DNA of 64,000 nucleotides from Aegilops tauschii subsp. strangulata (Eukaryota; Streptophyta; Magnoliopsida; Poales; Poaceae). The notes under the pieces are model-generated. The model was not told the origin of the DNA. It ran no database searches and worked only from the letters and a program-made list of their open reading frames with translations. The DNA is taken from NCBI RefSeq assembly GCF_002575655.3, contig NC_053041.3, positions 372,851,054 through 372,915,053 of the forward strand, written 5' to 3'. Shown here piece by piece: positions 12,265-22,640 of the stretch (its first letter is position 1; every line of letters starts with the position of its first letter). The translations under genes and the position numbers were made by a program.

Positions 12265-13109
12265 TCACATGAAAGATGGCAATTGAAACATGAAGAGAGA
12301 ATCATGTAGCATGTGAAAAACAAGTTTAAGCCTAACATACTTCCTATGCATAGGCATTTTGTAAGAAAACAAATTATCGAGGCAAGCAAAAACTAGCATA
12401 TGCAAGGAAGGAGAAATAAACAATAGCAATCTCAACATGACGATAGGTAATTTAGTAACATGAAAATTTCTACAACCATATTTCCCTCTCTCAAAATAAT
12501 TACATGTAGGATCATAATCAAACTCAGCAATATAGCTATCATATAAAATTTTCTCTTCATGATCCACATGCATAAAAGTTTTATAATCTTCCAAGATAGT
12601 GGGATTAACATCAACTAAAGTCATGAACTCTCCAAACCCACTTTCATCAAAAAATTCATAAGATTGAATACTCTCCAAATGTGTGGGATTATTTTTACCT
12701 AAAGTTGACACTCTTCCAAACCGACTTTCAATACTATTGAAAAAATTATTATCAATATCATATTCATCATGAGGCATAAATAAATTTTCAAGATCATAAG
12801 AAGCATCATCACCCCAATCATGGTCATTGCAATAAGTATCGGACATATCAAAATTAGCATCCCCAAGCTTGGGGTTTTGCATATTATTAGCACAATTGAC
12901 ATTAATAGAATTTATAGTAAAATCATTGCAATCATGCTTTTTATTCAAGGAGCTATCATGAATCACTTCATAAATTTCTTCATCACAATTTTTAGATTCG
13001 AATCTCAAGCAAAACTTCATAAAGATAATCTAGTGCACTCAAATCACTAGCAATTGGTTCATCATAATTGGATCTTTTGAAAAGATTAGCAAGTGGATGA
13101 GGATCCATA
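12265..13109 (-). pseudogene. Gag-like coding remnant of the nested Gypsy element
   Basis: Reading from the ATG at 13109 gives MDPHPLANLFKRSNYDEP. A frameshift near 13000 then leads into a 251-residue open frame (13020 to 12265). It is rich in Asp, Asn and Tyr and contains FGRVSTLG and FGEFMTLVDVNPTILE blocks, which recur in the remnant at 52175-52705. No zinc knuckle or protease motif is visible. I do not recognise a named domain; the position after the primer binding site suggests a gag-derived protein. A purine-tract copy forming the palindrome CCCCAAGCTTGGGG is embedded at 12861-12874. Confidence 0.55.
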
Positions 13110-13339
13110 TCAATAGATTTTTAGCAAGCGAAGATGCAAGCAAATAGAAGACACATGGCAACACAAGCAAAGATAGCAAACAAGAGATCGAACGATAAAA
13201 AGGCGAAAGAAAAATAAGGCGAATAAAAAGGCAAATTTTTGTGAAGTGGGGGAGAGGAAAACGAGAGGCAAATGGAAAATAATGTAAATTGCGAGGAGAT
13301 GAGATTTGTGATTAGGAACCTGGTGTATGTTGAAGATCC

Positions 13340-13357
13340 TCCCCGGAAACGGTGCCA
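13340..13357 (-). promoter_or_regulatory. Primer binding site, tRNA-Asp type
   Basis: On the minus strand this reads TGGCACCGTTTCCGGGGA, eleven bases inside the 5' LTR. The plant tRNA-Asp complement as I recall it is TGGCGCCGTTGCCGGGGA, so there are two mismatches. Use of tRNA-Asp is characteristic of the Athila group. Confidence 0.6.
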
Positions 13358-13368
13358 GAAATTCCTTT

Positions 13369-14934
13369 TGATGTCGCTTGAAGCTACGTTGGTATTTCCC
13401 CAAAGAGGAAGGGATGATACAGCATAGCGGTGGTAGGTATTTCCCTCAGATATGAAACCAAGGTTATCGAACCAGTAGGAGAACCAAGCAACACAACGTA
13501 AACAACCCCTGCACACAGATAACAAATCCTCGAAACCCGACGTGTTAAAGGGGTTGTCAATCCCTTCCGGGTACGGCGCCTCAAGATAGGCAAACGGACG
13601 TGAGATAAAATTGTAGTAGATTCATAGATCGAACGCCAAACAAAATAAATAAGAATAAATTTCAGCAAGCTATTTTTGTATTTTTCGTTTAATAGATCTG
13701 AAAATAAATGCAAAGGAAAAGTAGATCGCAAAGGCAAATATATGAGAAAGAGACCCGGGGGCCGTAGGTTTCACTAGTGGCTTCTCTCGAGAAAAATAGC
13801 AAATGGTGGGTGAACAAATTACTGTTGGGTAATTGATAGAACTTCAAATAATCATGACGATATCCAGGCAATGATCATTACATAGGCATCACGTCCAAGA
13901 TTAGTAGACCGACTCCTGCCTGCATCTACTACTATTACTCCACACATCAACCGCTATCCAGCATGCATCTAGTGCATTAAGTTCATGGAGAAATGGAATA
14001 ATGCAATAAGAATAGATCTATCTATGTAGAGATAGACCCCATCATTTTATCCTTAGTAGCAACGATACATACGTGGCGGTTCCCCTTCTGTCATTGGGAT
14101 CAAGCACCGTAAGATCGAACCCACTACAAAGCACCTCTTCCCATTGCAAGATAAATAGATCAAGTGGCCAAACAAAACCCAAATATCGGAAAAGAAATAT
14201 GAGGCTATAAGAAATCATGCATATAAGAGATCAAAGAAACTCAAATAACTTTCATGGATATAAAAAGATAGATATGATCATAAACTCAAAGTTCATTGAT
14301 CCCAACAAACACACCGCAAAAAGAGTTACATCATATGGATCTCCAAGATACCATTGTATTGAGAAATCAGCTAGAGAGAGGAAACCATCTAGCTACTAAC
14401 TACGGACTCGAAGATCTACAAAGAACTACTCACGCATCATCGGAGAGGCACCAATGGAGGTGGTGAACCCCATCCGAGATGGTGTCTAGATTGGATCTGG
14501 TGGTTCTGGACTCTGCGGCGGCTGGATGAATATTTCGTCGACTCCCCTAGGGTTTTGGGAATATTGGAGTGTTTATAGAGCAAAGAGGTTGTCCGGGGGG
14601 CACCCGAGGTGGGTACAACCTACTAGGGCGCGCCTGGGCCTCCTGGTGCGCAGTGGTGGGTTGTGCTCTCCTCCGAGCACCCCCAGGCGCAGTCAGGGCC
14701 CATTATGTTCCTTCTAGTCCAAGAAAAATCTCCGCGAAGTTTCGTTGCATTTGGACTCCGTTTGATATTGATTTCCTGCGATGTAAAAAACATGCAGAAA
14801 ACAGCAACTGGCACTTGGCACTATGTCAATAGGTTAGTACCCAAAAATGATATAAAATGATTATAAAACATCCAAGATTGATAATATAACAGCATGGAAC
14901 AATAAAAAATTATAGATACGTTGGAGACGTATCA
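13369..14934 (-). repeat. 5' LTR of nested Gypsy element
   Basis: The 1566-bp LTR is the partner of 8171-9764. The sense-strand promoter region with a TATA box lies around 14565-14575. It lacks the short segment around the text GATGACATGATGTAGACAAG present in the other copy. Confidence 0.85.
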
Positions 14935-15216
14935 AATGTGTATGAGCCTCTATGCCTAGATTACCTCAATGTAACCATGAGAATCCGTAAGTTGATTCAT
15001 ATATCAAGTGGCTCAATAGAATACCCCATTGTCACCAAGGGTATCCACATGCAATACATACATCAAGTGATCTCAAATCCAAAGTATTCAATCCAACATA
15101 CGGAACTTCAAAGAGCAAGACTCAATTCATCACAACAAAGATAGAGAGGGAAGAACACCATATGATCCAACTATATCAACAAGGCTCATGGCGCATCAAG
15201 ATCATGCCAAATCAAG

Positions 15217-15220
<4 letters not shown>

Positions 15221-15260
<40 letters not shown>
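15221..15260. repeat. (AG)20 microsatellite
   Basis: Forty bases of uninterrupted AG dinucleotide lie within the solo LTR. The same position in related LTRs at 6419-6432, 48459 and 54897 has only 5-7 repeats, so this copy has expanded. Confidence 0.95.
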
Positions 15261-15263
<3 letters not shown>

Positions 15264-15810
15264 AAACACATAGCTACTGGTACATACCCTCAGCTCCGGG
15301 GCTGAACTACTCCCTCCTCGTCATGGAGGCAACGAGCATGATGAAGATGGCCTCCGGTGATGGCTGCCCCCCTCCGGCAGGGTGCCGGAATGCAGCTCCA
15401 AATGAGATCACTTCAGAACAGAGGCTCGCGGCAGTGGAAAAACTCATCTAGGTAAACTTTTGGGGGTTTATGTATTTATAGGAATTTTTAGCATTGGGAT
15501 CACGCCAGGAGGTGCCATAGGGGGTCCACAAGGGGGAAAGGTGTGCCTAGGGTGTTGCTGCACCCCCTGCTTGTGAGGCTGTTATGAGTCTTCTGGTGCT
15601 CCTCCGAAGCTTCGTGGGTCTCTTTCCTTCTAGAAAATCGTCAAAAAGTTTCATCACATTTGGACGTTTGGTATACATTTTATGGAAAACCCAAAACATG
15701 CAGAAAACAACAAGCATTGGGAACTAAATGCATCAAAACCATATAGAATTATTGTAAACATGGAATGAATACTTCATAAATTCTAGATATGTCGGAGACG
15801 TATCAGCATG

Positions 15811-15969
15811 CTCCTAGAGAGACTAATTGTGCCGCCCATGATTTAGCCAAACTAGCTAGAAGTAAGGTGTGGGGGGTGGATGGAAGATCCACCCATAGAG
15901 ATTGTTGATACTCTTGTAAAAGATACTATTGTGATCACCTTGCAATAAAGAGTACTTTGATGTAAAAAA
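15811..15969 (+). pseudogene. LINE 3' end, second segment
   Basis: This resumes the LINE ORF2 C-terminus after the solo LTR with APRETNCAAHDLAKLARS, the typical last conserved block of plant LINE RNase H domains. It then has stops, an AATAAA-like signal (CAATAAAGAG near 15942) and a short A run ending near 15969. I see no convincing target duplication because the 5' end of this LINE is not in the window. Confidence 0.65.
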
Positions 15970-16215
15970 TATCTCATGGATCTGCTGGTAAGCTTGTTTG
16001 ATTTTCGCGCGTCAAATCGTCCATGTGCTACGGTTTCGCTGTGTACCGCTTCACTACGTGCACCGTCGATCCGGAGATCAATGGAGCAAGATCCGGTGCG
16101 GGATTCTGTCAAAGGTATAAAGGATTCGGGAGATAGCGGTCGGGCCACCAGATCCCCTTTCTCTCCTCCGTCTTCTCCGCTTCTCACCTCCACCCAAGTG
16201 CCAAAAATCTCCACC

Positions 16216-17180
16216 ATGATGGCGAGAGACGCGACAGCAAAGGCGGAGAAGGCCGGAAAAGCCACCTCCTCCAGCTCCGGCGCGGCGGCCGGGGGTGCAT
16301 CAAGGGATTGGATCTCTTCACACGTCATGGCCAGGCGACTGGAGGAGCTCGCAGTAGAGGGGCTCATCCCAAAGGACAGATGGCGTCGTCCGAACGCGGG
16401 GGAGGTTGAGCCAGCGCCGCAGGGGGACGAGCGCGTTCTACTAGTCTCTCACATCGAGAGGTGTTTTTTATGCCGCCCCATCCCTTCTTCCGGGCGTTTC
16501 TCGACTACTTCGGCGCGCAGCTCCACCATCTCCCTCCAAATTCCGTCACCTATCTCTCGGCCTTCATCTCCCGCTGCGAGAACTTTCTTGGCTGCCACCT
16601 ACATTGGGGGCTCTTCAAGCACATCTTCACTTGTCGGTCGATGACCGTCAAGAAGGACTCGCCGACCGGTGAGAACTCCCATGTCACCTAGCTGTGTGGG
16701 TGTTTGGGAATCCGAGTCCATGAAGGCGGTGCCTTCCCAAAGATGAGCTTCCTTGATTCCGTCAAGGGGTGGCAGGGGATATGGTTTTACTGCAGGGACG
16801 TTCCCAGCGCCAACAACCAGTCGGGCCTCCCATCATACTCGACGGAGAGGGTGAGGGCCCCCGAGTCCCTTTCTGTGGAGAAGGAGGAGAAGACGGAGGT
16901 CGTCATCTTGGCCACCACCCTGGTCGGAGTCGTGAACGCCGACGTGAACGACATGCATCTGTTGGACACTTTTCTCACTCGGCGGATCCAGCCACTGCAG
17001 GACAGGGCCCGCCCCATGTGGCTGTATGAGGACCCGAATGACCCCACCCGAGTGCACCCGGAGGAGCTCACCAAGAAGGACGTGGGGGGCCAATATGAAG
17101 TGTGTGTGTTGGGGGGCACCAATAATAATGTGCGCTTTGTGCGACAGGTGCCACATCAAAGTTGTGCATTGTGTATTTGA
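16216..17180 (+). pseudogene. Relic related to exon 1 of the antisense gene of Tat-type Gypsy elements (Transposase_28-like)
   Basis: From the ATG at 16216 the reading gives an Ala/Lys-rich start, then LEELAVEGLIPKDRWRRP. A frameshift near 16458 leads to FMPPHPFFRAFLDYFGAQLH, with a TAG at 16689. The rest includes WFYCRDVPSANNQSG and PMWLYEDPNDPTRVHPEEL. The same block order occurs in exon 1 of the antisense gene at 39406-40308 (PPGSKFFRDVLHFF, WFYCQDTSPANENP, LMCDYTGRKDDPLRH). The pattern resembles the Pfam putative gypsy-type transposon domain (Transposase_28), from memory. A splice-donor-like CAGGTG lies near 17149. It is probably a fragment of another Tat-lineage element lying in the opposite orientation. 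Confidence 0.55.
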
Positions 17181-17995
17181 ACATCAAACCACCCTTTTCA
17201 TACATATATTTGGTTCACATGCAAGTGTGTTCGTGTTCTGACCCTTTCCCGCGTTTTTTGGCCAAAATTATAAACAGCAGACGAGTCGGACGCAGCAACC
17301 GTCTGCGGTCGGGTATGAAACAGACATGGTTCCCTATGACTACCCGTGTGCCGTGCCCCTGCCCCTGTCACCCACATGATCACAATAGATTGGGCTCCAC
17401 GAGGCTTCCCTCCCCCTCTTGAAAATATCTACTCCCTCGCAATCTCGAAAATATCTACCCGCGTCCGCGTAGATGGTTTTTCTGTTTGATAGCACACGAT
17501 TAGTATGTCTAGACCGTGTGCGATGTCTGTTACTCCCGCTCTGCTTCAATCAGTAAATCCAATTTTCCAGTAGCCCTGACATTTTACTCCCGCCTCGCTC
17601 TGCTTCAATCCCTTGATCCAAATTTTTGGTAGCCCCTCCATTTTAGCCCCACCTAGTAAAAATTTTAGTACCCGCGGCATTTCCTCAAACACCACCTTGG
17701 ACCCCTCCACACACACACACCCCAAATGCCCCGCTCACACACATACACACCACCCCTCCCTTGCTCCAAACCTAGCTAGCTCGCCGACGCCGCCGCCGCG
17801 CCGCCTCCATCGTCAACCTCTGCCGGTCTGCCCGTGCAGTTTACCCACCGATATACATACCCTCACCGCCCTGAGTTTCTTAGATGACGCCTACGAAACG
17901 CCCCCTTTCCCAGAGATCCCCATCCCCACCCCTCCCCCACTCCAGAGCCTCGCAGCCTAAGCCCGGCTACGCTTCCCGGGGAGCTCGAGGAGTGG
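17181..17995. other. No clear gene; possible promoter/leader of the B3-like gene
   Basis: The first part contains ACCGTGTGCGATG-like motifs that recur at 20400-20700. The second part (about 17640-17960) is C-rich with a short CA microsatellite (17708-17722) and plant-leader-like sequence. An open frame here is proline-rich low complexity without support. Confidence 0.4.
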
Positions 17996-18414
17996 ATGGC
18001 CCAAAAGAGCTTTACCGCGGCCTCTTCGCCCGACGTCGGCGAGGTGGCCGCCGAGGAAGCTGACGACGATGACTGGACCTGGATTAAGCCTTTCAATCAG
18101 CAGGCTAGAGTATTCTGGCATGTCGCGGACGCCGGCTACGACATCGAGGTCGTCGACACCGACGGCTTGACGCGGGTTACGTCACAGGTTAAGTTGCCCA
18201 CCTCCAACTCTTCGGGTTCAACAGCCGTCGATATCATCAATGGCCCTGCCGCTGATCTCCTGCAGCTCGTTATGAACAATTTGCCATCCTTCATCGCCAT
18301 GGAGCCCCTTTTGTCATTTCTGAAGGACACATTATGCACGCTGGTCTGGGATCCTCAGCTGGCAAGTCAGACCTCATCAACAGCGACCACGAGGAGGGAG
18401 CCAATCTGTGACAA
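17996..18414 (+). pseudogene. First exon-like segment of a B3-associated gene fragment
   Basis: An open frame from ATG 17996 encodes an acidic 140-residue stretch (for example ADDDDWTWIKPFNQQARVFW) and ends at a plant-like donor ACAA|GTGAGG. It is followed by AT-rich, intron-like sequence with a MITE. I do not recognise its domain. It precedes, on the same strand, two segments with B3-like coding sequence, so it may be the N-terminal exon of the same gene. However, joining it to the acceptor at 19619 does not keep the frame, so the link is unproven. Confidence 0.4.
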
Positions 18415-18730
18415 GTGAGGAAACCCATGATTTGTTTTCTCGAACCCCTTTTGTAGTGAGAACATGTCCAGTATTTATTGCTATATTAGGTTGTTTGCAT
18501 TATGCCTTGTTTATTTCTACGGTTTATGGTTGTTCGGTAGTTTGTAGTTAGCATATGTCCAGTTTCAATTGCCATCTTTGGTTGTTCGTAGTATGCCTTG
18601 TTTATTTCAGCTATTAACAGTGTGATGTTCTATATGTGCTAGTATGAACTGTGCAGTTCAATTTCATCAATACCAAATTTAACAATAGCTCTATGAATGA
18701 CTATATTTGGTTGCTGTTAAGCATGTTGTA

Positions 18731-18987
18731 CTCCCTCCGAATCTTTTTAGTTCGCATATAAGATTTGTCTAAAGTCGGGCCTCTTAAAGTTTGACCAACT
18801 TTATAGAACAAAATACCAACATTCACAATATGAAATAAATATCAGTACATGTGTCATGACTTCAATTTTTATATTGTATAACTTTAGCATGCTAGATGTT
18901 GATATTTTTTCATATAAATAAGGTCAAACTTTATGAAGTTTGACTTCAGACAATTCTTATATGCAGAGTAAAAAGGACTGGCGGGAG
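18731..18987. mobile_element. Stowaway MITE (257 bp)
   Basis: The terminal inverted repeats are about 46 bp. The left end starts CTCCCTCCGAATCTTTTTAG and the right end, read on the other strand, starts CTCCCGCCAGTCCTTTTTAC. Both continue into TGCATATAAG-type sequence. It is flanked by the TA target duplication (18729-18730 and 18988-18989). The interior is AT-rich and non-coding. This is a classic Tc1/Mariner-derived Stowaway structure. Confidence 0.92.
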
Positions 18988-19030
18988 TATTGAACACGCC
19001 TTTCCATTTGATTTAACAATGGAACTGTTT

Positions 19031-19240
19031 TGATACTCTAACTTAGCTAGAGGTTAGAGTTAGTTTCTAGCTCATGATAGTTAAAAGGGAGAAAGAGAGA
19101 GAGATTGGTGGAATAGTTGATTGTATTGCTTGAGCCTCGTGGGCATATATATAGGAGTACATGGTCATCTTAGAGTGCAAGTCAAGGTAGAATAAATCCT
19201 ACGCTATCCTGCGTTTCCTAAATAACAATGATACTCAACA
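19031..19240 (-). mobile_element. Short LTR-like sequence (possible TRIM/Copia solo LTR)
   Basis: On the minus strand the segment reads TGTTGAGTATCATTG at its start and ends GTTAGAGTATCA. In between lie a TATATATATGCC TATA-like box (plus about 19144-19153), a TC-rich leader and TG...CA ends. The flanks TGTTT and ATGAC do not match, so the borders or the interpretation may be wrong. Confidence 0.3.
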
Positions 19241-19618
19241 ATGACTAACCCTGAACTAACTCTAGTCAAAGAGATGTTTGGATGACAATGTTAGATTGAC
19301 AATAAATGCACTAGGAGAACTAGCCCCAATCAGCACCACTTGGGTGGGATAGTTGTTTTGGATGGGTTTGACGCAACTAGCTCAAACTAGCCCTCATGTT
19401 TGGATACTTTAGGGCTATTTGAGTCCAAACTAACTCAAACTAACTCTAACCCATGGATCCAAACAGGGCCAATAACTAGCGTACTTAGACCCGCACAATA
19501 CAAGTTTGAATGACTATGTTTGCTTGCTTTTAAATATTAGGCCTATTGTTAATAACACACCTTTCCACTTATTATTTTTAAATATTAGGTTTTTAACAAT
19601 TTGGTCTTGGACATGTAG
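19241..19618. other. AT-rich intron-like sequence with inverted motifs
   Basis: It contains repeated ACTAACTCTAAC-type words in both orientations and GTTTGGAT near 19273 and ATCCAAAC near 19458. These could be decayed ends of a PIF/hAT-type MITE. No coding signal. It ends with an acceptor-like ATGTAG before the B3 exon. Confidence 0.3.
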
Positions 19619-20138
19619 GTCCTGCTGTCAGAGGTTTTGACCCACTGTTTGACCCTTTTTGCATATGTGGAAATGAGTTGTCCATTAATATCAGTCAAGT
19701 CAAGACACCCAGAAAGATTGTTACGATAAAGAAATTAGCGACAAAAAACAACAAGATCTTTGTCTGCGCAATGAAGAAGACATTTGTTCACTATGGGATG
19801 GTACTAACTATTATACCTTGTCTTTTTAATTCCTTTGCGCCATTTCAAATCTGGAGAAGATATTTATGCATATCCTTATTTTCAGGCCTTTCCGAAGCAG
19901 TTCACTGATGACTACCTCTCAAACCACCTGTATGGTCAGGAGGCGAGGAAGGTTTTCATACAACACCCACGGTTCAATATTGAAGTGTTCCTGAAGAGGA
20001 CAAAACATGGATAGTCAATCATCCACAGGCACTGACCTAAAGTTTGCAAAGACCTTCAACATCAATGAAGGCTCAATATTCGCCTTCCGCTTCAGCAATT
20101 TTCCAGATGAGATTCATCTGTCTATGTTCCGTCTATGA
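19619..20138 (+). pseudogene. B3-domain gene fragment (two exons)
   Basis: Segment 19619-19800 encodes RGFDPLFDPFCICGNE and KKLATKNNKIFVCAMKK. A donor (GATG|GTACTA) and acceptor (TTTTCAG at 19885) define an 85-bp intron. Segment 19886-20138 begins AFPKQFTDDYLSNHLYGQEA and continues FIQHPRFNIEVFLKRTKHG. This is the pattern of a plant B3 DNA-binding domain of the REM-like type. Two in-frame stops (after KHG and after IIHRH) and a frameshift near 20045 disrupt it before the final ...IHLSMFRL and TGA at 20136-20138. It is probably a captured or decayed gene copy inside a DNA transposon. Confidence 0.6.
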
Positions 20139-20720
20139 TGCTAATTTCGAAATGTTGTAGATGTTGCATGTGAAACTTAGTGCTGGTGCAGTTGTGTAAT
20201 GGGGTAGTTGAGTGCTGAAACTATATGATATTATACTCTGATGTATTTCAATTATGAAATCCTGCTTCCTTAATATGGAAATGAAATATATTGTGTGCTT
20301 AATATGAAATGTCAATTAGATTAATAAATAAATTATTAATAATAGGACAATTAGCCTGCTAATTGGGTTTTTCTATTGCAAACGGTTATTGAGAAAACAC
20401 CGTGGGTGATGACCTCAGACAACGCACACAGTTTCTAGGAAAAAACCGTGTTAGATCAATGAACAATCATACACGACATCCTCTTAAAAACTGTTTGCAT
20501 TAGGCCACCTTGCGCAAACGATTACCACATAAAAAATGTGTGTGATGGACAGTCTTTGCCACACAGTTTCTTCCACACACCGTGTGTGATGTACATACTA
20601 ACGGAAACGTATTCCTTAAATTGACTGTGTGGAATGTACATATGAACGGAAGCGGGGACTGACTGTATGGGATGTGCTTACGACCGGAAACAATTTTGCA
20701 TGTATAATTGTATTTTTTAG
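20139..20720. other. Intergenic; motif-rich sequence resembling CACTA subterminal repeats
   Basis: No credible gene. From about 20395 there are repeated words such as CACCGTGTGTGATG, ACACACAGTTTCT and AACCGTG in both orientations. Similar words occur near 17500. Such clusters are typical of CACTA subterminal regions, but I could not find a matching terminal CACTA sequence for a large element. Confidence 0.35.
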
Positions 20721-21054
20721 CACTACTATACGTATAACCGTATTTGATCGCTCGTCGGTCGCACACGACCTTATTTTGCCGAGCGTGTGTGCCAGCAGGG
20801 CATATCCCCGACGGTTTCTGGGTCATGTGGGAAGGACCCCCCCTATCGCAGTCACTCACTAGGCGACGGTTCCAAATGCCATCGCGGAAAGGGGTTAAAA
20901 ACCATTTTATAGCACCTCGTTGTACCCGTGTATGCCTATATCGAAGGAGGTGTTCGGCCGATTCAGAGGTTATGTTGGCACACATATTGGGTAAAACCTT
21001 TCTCGTCACCCACTCCAATCGTATATACACCGTCTTAAACAACGGTCGGTAGTG
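20721..21054. mobile_element. Possible small non-autonomous CACTA element (334 bp)
   Basis: The left end is CACTACTATACG and the right end is CGGTCGGTAGTG, so the terminal six bases are perfect inverted repeats CACTAC. It is flanked by a 3-bp TAG duplication (20718-20720 and 21055-21057), the expected CACTA size. Only six terminal bases match, so a chance origin is possible. The interior has no coding signal. Confidence 0.4.
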
Positions 21055-21380
21055 TAGGCCACAAACGAAATCAATGTGTACAACGATATATAACATACAT
21101 AGAAGAAGATGCTTTACTATCAAATACAAAATCATTTTTACATACTCAAAAGCGGCCCATAATAAGGTAGATGCTCCAACCCATATTAGTATGCTAAGCC
21201 TATTTGCTATTCCATCAAGCGAGTGACCATATATATTGGCCACAATTGTAGGGGATACAAATTAGACATTATTTGGACGACTGACTATGTAGAATGTGCA
21301 AAGTTGCAATAGAAGAAGGGGTGTTTGATTTTCTTGTGAGCACAAGAGCTACACCTCTATTTTGTTTACTGTCTTTCGGT
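21055..21380. other. Nothing recognised
   Basis: AT-rich non-coding sequence between the CACTA-like end and the repeat arrays. No ORF, RNA or terminal repeat signal was found. Confidence 0.4.
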
Positions 21381-22640
21381 ACAATATTCGACCCAAAATG
21401 AATTAAGCTTGAATAGAACATTATTTCAATCCAAGATCATTTTTCGAATCTTAGAACAAAATTTGAATCCTAAAGTCTTTTCTGAATGTCACGAATAATT
21501 TTAAAATTTCAAGAACATTTTTTCGAATGTCTTGAACATTTTTTAATTCCAAGAATAGTATTTTGAATTCAAGAACATTTTTTGCATCTTAGATCATTTT
21601 TTTATCAATCCAAGAATATTTTTGGAACTTTAGAATAGAATTTGAATACTAGATCCTTTTTTGAATGTATCAAATATTTTTTAAATTCCAAGAACAATTT
21701 TTGAATTCCAAGATCAATTTTTGATTTCCAAGAACATTTCTTGTACTCCAAGAACAATATCTGAATTCCAAGACTATTATTTGTACCTTAGAACATTTTT
21801 TGAAACTTCGAATTTTTTGGGATCCTATAGTGCTTTTTGAATGTATCAAATAATATTTAAACTCCAATTATGTTTTAAAATGTCTTGAACGTTTATCGAA
21901 TCTTAGAACATAATTTTAGTTCTATAAAAAAATTGAATACTGGGAACATGTCTTGAACCTTAGAACATTATTTTAACCTTAGAAGAAAATTTGAATCGCA
22001 GAACTGTTTTTGAAGGTCTTTATCTTAGAACATTTTTTTGAAACTTTGAATTTTTTGGGATCCTATAGTGCTTTTTGAATGTATCAAATAATATTTAAAC
22101 TCCAATTATGTTTTAAAATGTCTTGAACGTTTATCGAATCTAAGAACATAATTTTAGTTCTATAAAAAAATTGAATACCGGGAACATGTCTTGAAACTTA
22201 GAACATTATTTTAATCTTAGAAGAAAATTTGAATCGCAGAACTGTTTTTGAAGGTCTTGATCAAATTTTGAATTCCGGGAACTTTTTTTGAATCAAGAAC
22301 ATTTTTTGAATCCTTGAAGATTTTTGAATCCAAGAACATTTTTTCAAATCTTAGAATAAAATTTGAATAGTAGAATCTTTTTTGAATGCCTTAATAATTG
22401 TTTGAATCTTATAACATAATTTCAATTCCAAGAACAATTTTCGTATTTCAGGTTTTTTAATCGAAGAACTTTTTTGAATAAAAAAATGAATTGTGAGTGC
22501 AAGAACATTTTTTGAATCTTTATAATAAAATTTGATTCCCAGAACATTTTTTGAATGTCTTGAATAATATTTGAATTCCAAAAACTTTCTTTGAATCCAA
22601 GATTTTTTTCTGAATTTCCAAAAATGTTCAGAAGTTTAAA
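21381..22640. repeat. Degenerate AT-rich array (AAGAACATTTTTTGAAT type)
   Basis: Words close to TTGAATCTTAGAACATTTTT recur throughout with a period of roughly 20-30 bp and many indels. The strand is T-biased. It includes a clear tandem duplication of about 237 bp (21787-22023 and 22024 to about 22260), both copies holding TTTTTTGGGATCCTATAGTG. No coding potential beyond chance frames. Confidence 0.75.

Larger units (their letters stand above)
8171..14934 (-). mobile_element. Complete non-autonomous Gypsy element (Athila-type priming site)
   Basis: Two LTRs (8171-9764 and 13369-14934) in the same orientation flank a 3.6-kb internal region without protease, reverse transcriptase or integrase. 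Target duplications are AACGT (8166-8170) and AATGT (14935-14939), with one C/T difference. The sense strand is minus, so 13369-14934 is the 5' LTR. The primer binding site at 13340-13357 matches the 3' end of plant tRNA-Asp at 16 of 18 positions by my recollection of that tRNA. The purine tract AAGCTTGGGGATGC (9765-9778, minus) precedes the 3' LTR. The internal region has one gag-like coding remnant and AT-rich sequence with conserved short repeats. The element resembles Sabrina-like non-autonomous families. Confidence 0.85.
7681..15805 (-). mobile_element. Solo Gypsy LTR (about 1.36 kb), interrupted by a nested Gypsy element
   Basis: The outer ends are TGATGTCTACTATGC at 7681 and GGAGACGTATCA ending at 15805, flanked by a perfect 5-bp target duplication GCATG (7676-7680 and 15806-15810). 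The LTR parts are 7681-8170 and 14940-15805. They are homologous to the LTRs at 47382-49049. Only one LTR is present between the duplications, so the internal region and second LTR were lost, most simply by LTR-LTR recombination. Removing the LTR restores the RNase H reading across the LINE, which confirms the borders. The 6.76-kb element at 8171-14934 inserted into it later. Confidence 0.85.
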
